From assembly GCA_014377155.1 (NCBI GenBank), contig JACMQD010000491.1, forward strand, positions 1-7,141: a stretch of 7,141 nucleotides of DNA, read 5' to 3'. Below, piece after piece: positions 1 through 4,647 of the stretch; position 1 is the first letter of the stretch, and every line of letters begins with the position of its first letter. The position numbers and the translations under genes are program-made. Source of the stretch: Herminiimonas sp. (GTDB lineage Bacteria; Pseudomonadota; Gammaproteobacteria; Burkholderiales; Burkholderiaceae). The notes beneath the pieces were generated by a model. It was not told where the DNA came from, did not search any database, and saw only the letters and a list, made by a program, of their open reading frames with translations.

Positions 1-93
1 GCGCGAGAGGCTGCGCGCGCCGTCTTTACCGCGGCCGATTTCCTTGATGAAGCGGGCAGTCGGCAGCGGTTCCAGAGGCAGGGTCGTATTCAT
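1..93 (-). CDS. ybiB: YbiB-like protein (anthranilate phosphoribosyltransferase-like fold), 5' part only
   Basis: Only the first 31 codons are visible; the gene continues past the left edge. The translation begins MNTTLPLEP and contains FIKEIGRGKDGARSLSR, which matches the N-terminal signature I know from the YbiB family (E. coli YbiB has a similar IKEIGRGKNHARDL segment). YbiB proteins share the fold of TrpD anthranilate phosphoribosyltransferase, but the E. coli member is reported to bind nucleic acid rather than make tryptophan precursors. The ATG at 93 is the only usable start in view: an in-frame TAG lies a few codons upstream and no later ATG is visible. No good Shine-Dalgarno sequence precedes it. 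The gene starts 54 bases after msrA on the same strand. A ybiB gene near nirBD-nasA is, as I recall, common in Burkholderiales, which supports the call. The family call rests on a short stretch, so it is likely but not certain. Confidence 0.72.
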   Translation of the reverse strand, partial: MNTTLPLEPLPTARFIKEIGRGKDGARSLSR

Positions 94-125
94 CGGTGCA
101 GGGTACTACAAATCAAAGAACGAAC

Positions 126-142
126 TGCCGCGACTTGCGGCA
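126..142 (-). terminator. Weak terminator-like hairpin after msrA
   Basis: A perfect 6-bp inverted repeat (TGCCGC / GCGGCA) with a 5-base loop begins six bases after the msrA stop codon. On the minus strand it is followed by GTTCGTTCTTT, which is T-rich but interrupted. It could end part of the msrBA transcription before ybiB. The stem is short and the U tract imperfect, so read-through into ybiB is also plausible. Confidence 0.35.
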
Positions 143-147
143 AATAA

Positions 148-762
148 CTATTTTTTGGTACCCCATACTTCGGCCACACGCGCATCGCGTCCGCAACCGG
201 TCCGATAATAGTTGTAGCGGATCGGGTTTTTCTTGGCATAGTCCTGATGGTATTCTTCCGCCGGATAGAACGGCGTCGCCGCGACGATTTCGGTCTGGAT
301 CTGCTTGAACTGGCCGCTTTTCAACAGGGCCGCCTTGCTGGCTTCAGCGACATTGCGCTGAGCCTCGGTTTCATAATAAATGCCGGCACGGTACTGACTG
401 CCGACATCGCAGAACTGCCGGTCCTTGACCGTCGGATCGATATGCCGCCAAAAATAGTCGACCAGTGCCGCATACGTGACCTTGGACGGGTCGTATACCA
501 CCCGAATCGCTTCGGTATGGCCAGTCGTGCCTGCGCTGACCTGCTGGTACGTTGGATTGACGGTGCGCCCCGCCGTGTAGCCGGATTCGGCGGATAAAAC
601 GCCGCCCAGCTTTTCGAAATCGGCTTCGATGCACCAGAAGCAGCCGCCAGCGAATATGGCACTGGCTTTTTCCGCCGCAGGAGCGGCAGGCTGCTGCGCG
701 CTCGCGATCGTGGCAAGCAGCAACGTCGCCGTACCTAAAAAAGCAGTCAGTTTGATGGTCAT
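148..762 (-). CDS. msrA: Peptide-methionine (S)-S-oxide reductase MsrA, predicted exported
   Basis: This 204-residue protein reduces the S-epimer of methionine sulfoxide in proteins. Residues 1-22 look like a Sec signal peptide: a positively charged start, a hydrophobic core around TATLLLATIA, and an A-S-A cleavage site followed by QQPAAPAAE. The mature MsrA domain starts near residue 33. It carries GGCFWCIE with catalytic Cys41 and the conserved Glu46, then SGYTAG, GHTEAIRVVYDP, RQFCDVGSQYR and EEYHQDY. Other cysteines are Cys44, Cys118 and Cys190; Cys190, near the C-terminus, is a candidate resolving cysteine. The start ATG overlaps the msrB stop as ATGA (759-762), so the two are probably translationally coupled. 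The length fits an MsrA domain plus a leader. The family call is certain; the periplasmic location is inferred from the leader. Confidence 0.96.
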   Translation of the reverse strand: MTIKLTAFLGTATLLLATIASAQQPAAPAAEKASAIFAGGCFWCIEADFEKLGGVLSAESGYTAGRTVNPTYQQVSAGTTGHTEAIRVVYDPSKVTYAALVDYFWRHIDPTVKDRQFCDVGSQYRAGIYYETEAQRNVAEASKAALLKSGQFKQIQTEIVAATPFYPAEEYHQDYAKKNPIRYNYYRTGCGRDARVAEVWGTKK

Positions 763-1259
763 GTGCGCAACTCCGGTAACTTGGCATCAGCCGCCACGAA
801 TTGCAGCGCCACGCCATTATTGCAGTAACGCAGTCCGGTCGGCTTCGGACCATCGTCGAAAAGGTGTCCCTGATGGCCGCCACAGCGTATGCAATGATAT
901 TCGGTGCGCGGAAATATCATCTTGAAATCCTTGCGCTTGGCCACCGCCTCGGGCAGCACGTCGAAAAAACTCGGCCAGCCGGTGCCGCTGTCGAATTTCT
1001 GGGTGCTCTTGAACAGCGGCAGAAAGCACGCGGCGCAGATGAAGGTGCCGGCACTTTTCTCGCGGTCGAGCGCGCTACTGCCAGGCGCCTCGGTATCTTC
1101 TTCAAACAGGACCGCGTAACTCTTGGGCGGTAATAGCGCCTGCCACGCCGCCTTGGATTTCTTCAGCGCCGCGTCTGCGAGTGCAGAATGCGCAAATGGC
1201 AACATGACGGCCGCCGCTGCCATGCGAGCAAGGTTCATCAGTGAGTTGCGACGATTCAT
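759..1259 (-). CDS. msrB: Peptide-methionine (R)-S-oxide reductase MsrB, predicted exported (possible Tat substrate)
   Basis: This 166-residue protein reduces the R-epimer of methionine sulfoxide. The N-terminus MNRRNSLMNLARMAAAAVML reads as an export signal with an arginine pair at residues 3-4 and a likely A-L-A cleavage site at residues 26-28. It resembles a Tat signal, although Phe of the usual RRxFLK motif is replaced by Ser. The MsrB domain spans about residues 35-156. Zinc-binding CxxC pairs are Cys75/Cys78 and Cys123/Cys126. GTGWPSFF lies near residues 92-99, GGHQGHLFDDGP near 127-138, and the catalytic cysteine is Cys146 in RYCNNGVAL. I chose the ATG at 1259 over an in-frame ATG at 1283 because GGAG sits five bases upstream of it and the signal peptide begins there. 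The stop overlaps the msrA start. The gene follows nasA after a 102-base gap, so it may be read from the nitrate operon or from its own promoter. Confidence 0.95.
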   Translation of the reverse strand: MNRRNSLMNLARMAAAAVMLPFAHSALADAALKKSKAAWQALLPPKSYAVLFEEDTEAPGSSALDREKSAGTFICAACFLPLFKSTQKFDSGTGWPSFFDVLPEAVAKRKDFKMIFPRTEYHCIRCGGHQGHLFDDGPKPTGLRYCNNGVALQFVAADAKLPELRT

Positions 1260-1264
1260 GATAA

Positions 1265-1268
1265 CTCC
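1265..1268 (-). promoter_or_regulatory. Shine-Dalgarno sequence of msrB (decides the start)
   Basis: GGAG lies five bases before the ATG at 1259. It sits inside the coding sequence of the longer alternative reading from 1283, which therefore looks unlikely. Confidence 0.7.
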
Positions 1269-1280
1269 AGTTAAGTAGAT

Positions 1281-1326
1281 CAACGACCAGGCACCATGTT
1301 ACCCAGCTTGTTGCCATTGGTCGTCG
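1281..1326 (-). other. Intergenic RNA hairpin between nasA and msrB
   Basis: An inverted repeat can fold in the minus-strand transcript. ACGACCA (1318-1324) pairs with TGGTCGT (1283-1289); a two-base AT bulge follows; then GGCA (1312-1315) pairs with TGCC (1290-1293) around an 18-base loop. A G-U and a C-G pair extend the base to 1326/1281. There is no T run on either strand, so it is not a standard terminator. The msrB Shine-Dalgarno sequence lies about 12 bases downstream and is not inside the stem. Possible roles are RNA processing, 3' protection of the nasA message or partial attenuation before msrBA; none is shown by the sequence. Confidence 0.5.
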
Positions 1327-1361
1327 CTACCATAACCTGCTTACACTTTATTCACCTGCCG

Positions 1362-4181
1362 TCATCCGGGAACCGTCGCCGCAGCCTTGTTGATAAAAAT
1401 GATTTTCTTCAGCTCGGGCACACAGGAACCGCAATTAGTGCCACATTGCAATTTCTGCTGCAAGGTGGCCAGCATCTCGTCGGGGGCGCCGGCGAGTTGT
1501 GCGAGCGTATCGACGATGTCCGATTCGGCCACGGCGAAGCAGTTGCAAACGATTTTGCCGCGGGCTTTAAAACCTTGCGGCGCCTTGGTCGACGGCATCA
1601 GCAACATGCGCCCGACCGACGCTACCGGATAGTCGTTTTCCAGATACTGCTTGAGCCAGTGTTCGGCTGACATGTCGCCAGCCAGCGATACAGCCGTCAG
1701 TGTGCCATCGGTGACCAGCATGTGGCGCGCATTGCCGCGCTTGGGGTCGTCGTAACGCAGTACCCCAGCGCCGGCGATACCGAACTGCGCTTCGATATCC
1801 TGTGTCAGCTCCTTTGCCGCCGGATAATCGTCGGCAGCGCGAAAAAGCACACCGCCCTTGCCGCGTCCGAACAGCGTGCATGCCGCATAGGCGAACTGCC
1901 GCATGAAAGGCCGCAAGGCCGCCTGCAAATCCAGCACCTTCGATTCATCGACCCAGCCGAATACCAGGAAGCGCCAAGGCAATTCGGCTTTCAAAATCGT
2001 TACGGCGGCGTGCTTGAGTTCAGGTTGCTTCGATACCGGATCGAACGCCGACAGCGTGAGACCGTTGACACCGAAGGTGCCGCCGCCTTTGTGGCCGCGT
2101 CCCGACACGTATTCCTGGCCCCAGTGCATCGCGATGAACGCCTGTCCGGCGCGCATGTCGTCACCGGCCACGGCTGGCAAGATTTGTGTGCCACGCCGGC
2201 TGGTCACGTGTACCAGATCGCCCTCGACGATCAAGCGCCGCTCCATGTCGGACAGCGCCAGCACCACCGACGGTTCGGGCGCATGAGAAAAAAGCTGCCC
2301 CACAGTGCCCGTACGGCTCATGCCATGCCACTGGTCGCGCAGTCGTCCCGTCGTCAACCGGAACGGATAGCGCGCATCGGCTGGTTCCGCTACCGGTTTG
2401 TAGGGCGTGACGACGAATTTGGCCTTGCCGCTTTCGGTCGGAAAAATACCGTCTTCATACAGGCGCGCCTTGCCGCCGCTGGCGCCGGTCGGATACGGCC
2501 ACTGCTGCGGCCCCTGAGTGTCCAGTATCTGGTAGGACAAGCCGGTGATATCGAGATCGCGTCCGCGCGTGGTTTCGCGATGTTCGTTCCAGATGTCTTC
2601 GGCGCTCTGGTAGGGAAACAGCGTATCGATCCGCCCCATCAGCAACTCCAGCTTGCGCGCCACATTGCGCACGATTTCCCAGTCGTGGCGGGTTTCGGCG
2701 GGCGGGGACAACACCGGGTGCAGGCGGGTGATGCGGCGTTCGGAATTGGTGACCGTGCCCTCCTTTTCGCTCCATGTGGTGGCTGGCAACAGGATGTCGG
2801 CATACTCGACGGTTGCGGTGTTCTTGTACGCTTCCTGAACGATGACCATTTCGGCCGTGTCAAGTGCTTCGCGTATCAGCTTTTGGTCGGGCATCGATTG
2901 TGCCGGATTGGTACAGGCAATCCACAGCACCTTGATTTCACCGGCGCGCACCGCTTCGAACATTTCGACTGCGGTCTTGCCCGGTTTGGACGGCACGTCG
3001 TCGACGCCCCACAATGCCGCAATTTCAGCCCGGTGCGCCGGGTTTGCCATATCGCGATGCGCCGACAGCAAATTGGCCAGGCCGCCGACTTCGCGCCCGC
3101 CCATTGCATTCGGCTGTCCGGTTAATGAAAACGGGCCAGCGCCGGGTTTGCCGATCTGGTGGGTTGCCAGATGCAGGTTGATCAGCGCCGCATTCTTGGC
3201 AGTGCCGGACGACGACTGGTTCAGTCCCTGGCAATACAGCGACAGCGACGCTTTCGATGCGCCGAACCAGCGTGCAGCGGTGGTCAGGTCGGCCTCGCTG
3301 ATGCCGCAGGTCTGCGCCACCGATTGCGGCGTGTAGTCGCGCACCAGGCGCTTGAGTTCGGCAAAGCCTTCGGTATGCGCGTCGACATAGGCCATGTCGG
3401 CCATGTCTTCCCACAGGCAGATGTGCAGCATGCCGTTGAACAGGGCGACATCGGTGCCGGGCAGAATCGGCAAGAAAAGATCGGCGTCACGCGCCGTGTC
3501 GGTGCGGCGCGGATCGGCGACGATGGTCTTGAGCGCCGGATTCTTCTTGCGAGCGTCCTCGATGCGGCGATACAGGACCGGATGCGCGTACGCGGTATTG
3601 GAACCGACGATGAAGATCAGGTCGGCCTGGTCGATATCGTCGTAACAGGCCGGCGGTGCATCGGCACCGAGCGTCTGCTTGTAGCCGGCGACGGCGCTCG
3701 ACATGCACAGGCGCGAATTGGTGTCGACGTTATTGGTGCCGATCAATCCTTTGGCAAGCTTGTTGAAGACGTAATAATCCTCGGTCAGCAACTGCCCGGA
3801 AATGTAAAAGCCGACGCTGTCCGGTCCATGGTCGCGGATCGTCTGCGCGAATTTTTCGGCAATCACCGTCAGAGTGGCATCCCACGATGCCCGTTCACGC
3901 GCACCGTCCCGTGTAGTCCGCATTTCCGGATACAGCGCGCGCGCCTGCTGCTGCAGCACTGGCCGAGCGGACAGGTGCAGCGTGCTGCCCTTGGTGCACA
4001 AGCGGCCGAAATTGGCCGGATGGTCAGGATCGCCGCGCACGTCCACCACCTGCGTACCATCGGTCACGGCGATCACGCCACAGCCCACGCCGCAATAGCA
4101 GCAAGTGGTCTTGACTTCGGTCAGCAGGGATGAACCTGCGGGCGCTCCACTCCCTGACGGAGCAGCGGCAGGGTCATTCAT
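1362..4181 (-). CDS. nasA: Assimilatory nitrate reductase catalytic subunit NasA (Mo-bis-MGD, 4Fe-4S, C-terminal BFD domain)
   Basis: This 939-residue cytoplasmic enzyme reduces nitrate to nitrite. After a 20-residue Ala/Pro/Ser-rich start comes the [4Fe-4S] domain with Cys27, Cys30, Cys34 and Cys62 (CCYCGVGCGV ... LCTKG). The molybdopterin oxidoreductase domain follows (about 65-510); its NSRLCMSSAVAGYK segment holds Cys159, the expected molybdenum ligand. The dinucleotide-binding domain covers about 605-730 (RLTTGRLRDQWHGMSRTG). The C-terminus has a BFD-type [2Fe-2S] domain (about 876-930) with Cys879, Cys881, Cys917 and Cys920, as in Klebsiella NasA. No signal peptide is present, which argues against the periplasmic NapA type. 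The reading frame is open upstream to 4445, but that stretch overlaps nirD and is arginine/serine-rich junk. The ATG at 4181 begins just ahead of the conserved domain, overlaps the nirD stop by 8 bases, and has GGAG ten bases upstream. No partner NADH-dehydrogenase subunit (NasC type) is in the window. Confidence 0.96.
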   Translation of the reverse strand: MNDPAAAPSGSGAPAGSSLLTEVKTTCCYCGVGCGVIAVTDGTQVVDVRGDPDHPANFGRLCTKGSTLHLSARPVLQQQARALYPEMRTTRDGARERASWDATLTVIAEKFAQTIRDHGPDSVGFYISGQLLTEDYYVFNKLAKGLIGTNNVDTNSRLCMSSAVAGYKQTLGADAPPACYDDIDQADLIFIVGSNTAYAHPVLYRRIEDARKKNPALKTIVADPRRTDTARDADLFLPILPGTDVALFNGMLHICLWEDMADMAYVDAHTEGFAELKRLVRDYTPQSVAQTCGISEADLTTAARWFGASKASLSLYCQGLNQSSSGTAKNAALINLHLATHQIGKPGAGPFSLTGQPNAMGGREVGGLANLLSAHRDMANPAHRAEIAALWGVDDVPSKPGKTAVEMFEAVRAGEIKVLWIACTNPAQSMPDQKLIREALDTAEMVIVQEAYKNTATVEYADILLPATTWSEKEGTVTNSERRITRLHPVLSPPAETRHDWEIVRNVARKLELLMGRIDTLFPYQSAEDIWNEHRETTRGRDLDITGLSYQILDTQGPQQWPYPTGASGGKARLYEDGIFPTESGKAKFVVTPYKPVAEPADARYPFRLTTGRLRDQWHGMSRTGTVGQLFSHAPEPSVVLALSDMERRLIVEGDLVHVTSRRGTQILPAVAGDDMRAGQAFIAMHWGQEYVSGRGHKGGGTFGVNGLTLSAFDPVSKQPELKHAAVTILKAELPWRFLVFGWVDESKVLDLQAALRPFMRQFAYAACTLFGRGKGGVLFRAADDYPAAKELTQDIEAQFGIAGAGVLRYDDPKRGNARHMLVTDGTLTAVSLAGDMSAEHWLKQYLENDYPVASVGRMLLMPSTKAPQGFKARGKIVCNCFAVAESDIVDTLAQLAGAPDEMLATLQQKLQCGTNCGSCVPELKKIIFINKAAATVPG

Positions 4182-4530
4182 GCAGGGCTGGCTCCACCGC
4201 CGGTGCAGCCAGTTCGTCGGCGTCGAGGAACACTTGCCCCTGCTCGACCATGACGCTGAACTTTTGCGTGCAACCTTCATCGGGCGATACGGCGCAACCG
4301 CTTTGCAGTTCGATGCTCCAGTTGTGCAGCGGGCAAGCGACACGCTCGCCGAAAACGATGCCCTGCGATAGCGGGCCACCCTTGTGCGGGCAGCGGTCGA
4401 GCAGCGCAAAAATCTTGTCTTCGCTACTGCGGAAAATCGCGACATCCGGCTTCAGCGCCCGATTCACGACCCGGGCACCCAGCACGGGGATGTCTGCGAC
4501 ATTGCAGATGACTTTCCATTGATTTGACAT
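4174..4530 (-). CDS. nirD: Nitrite reductase small subunit NirD, Rieske [2Fe-2S] type
   Basis: This 118-residue protein is the small partner of NirB in NADH-dependent reduction of nitrite to ammonium in the cytoplasm. It is a single Rieske-like domain. Both ligand pairs are present: Cys47-Pro-His49 in RCPHKGGPLSQG and Cys66-Pro-Leu-His69 in ACPLHNWSIEL, so a [2Fe-2S] cluster should be bound. By contrast, the E. coli NirD sequence as I remember it lacks these ligands. AAGGA six bases before the ATG at 4530 supports the start. The gene lies 117 bases after nirB, and its stop overlaps the nasA start within ATGAATGA, pointing to coupled translation of NirD and NasA. The extra tail after about residue 105 (DELAAPAVEPALHE) is low-complexity. 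An intact Rieske site next to nasA suggests it may also carry electrons to nitrate reductase. Confidence 0.95.
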   Translation of the reverse strand: MSNQWKVICNVADIPVLGARVVNRALKPDVAIFRSSEDKIFALLDRCPHKGGPLSQGIVFGERVACPLHNWSIELQSGCAVSPDEGCTQKFSVMVEQGQVFLDADELAAPAVEPALHE

Positions 4531-4563
4531 CTCGTGTCCTTATGTTTGCTGAATGCGTAACCT

Positions 4564-4609
4564 TGCGGACCCGATCGTGAATTTAACGGCGATTCACGAT
4601 CGTCCCGCA
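4564..4609 (-). other. Strong intergenic hairpin between nirB and nirD
   Basis: A perfect 11-bp inverted repeat, CGATCGTGAAT (4572-4582) and ATTCACGATCG (4592-4602), encloses a 9-base loop. A small 3x2 internal loop and a further 5-bp pair (TGCGG 4564-4568 with CCGCA 4605-4609) extend the stem. No T run follows on either strand, so it is not a typical terminator. It is the only long gap inside nirB-nirD-nasA. It could set relative NirB and NirD/NasA levels, mark a processing site, or be a copy of a dispersed REP-like element. Confidence 0.65.
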
Positions 4610-4647
4610 GGTCATTGTAAATACTAGCGAGCTCGGCAATTACGCCA

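Noticed and set aside
143..156. T run on the plus strand after the 126-142 hairpin as a plus-strand terminator
   Set aside because: The T run begins about eight bases after the stem, partly inside the end of msrA, and no plus-strand gene needs it.
1260..1283. msrB start at 1283 adding MIYLTGVI
   Set aside because: GGAG lies five bases before the ATG at 1259, which also begins a clean RR-type signal peptide.
1327..1361. Own sigma-70 or ECF promoter for msrBA in the gap after nasA
   Set aside because: TATGGT could pass as a weak -10, but no matching -35 or recognisable ECF motif is at the right distance.
1722..3125. Long plus-strand open frame (467 codons) opposite nasA
   Set aside because: It lies wholly antisense to conserved nasA coding sequence, its translation has no recognisable domain and is rich in Arg/His/Gln, and it has no clear ribosome site. 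It is a mirror of codon bias in GC-rich DNA.
3159..4133. Plus-strand open frame (324 codons) opposite the N-terminal half of nasA
   Set aside because: It is antisense to conserved molybdopterin domain sequence and shows no recognisable motif.
4182..4445. N-terminal extension of nasA up to 4445
   Set aside because: It overlaps nirD in another frame, is low-complexity Arg/Ser-rich, and precedes the family's normal N-terminus. The ATG at 4181 fits better.
4564..4609. NasR/NasT (ANTAR) type antitermination leader
   Set aside because: ANTAR-bound leaders use paired hairpins with six-base loops and a terminator. Here there is a single hairpin with a nine-base loop and no U tract. A leader role is not excluded but cannot be supported.
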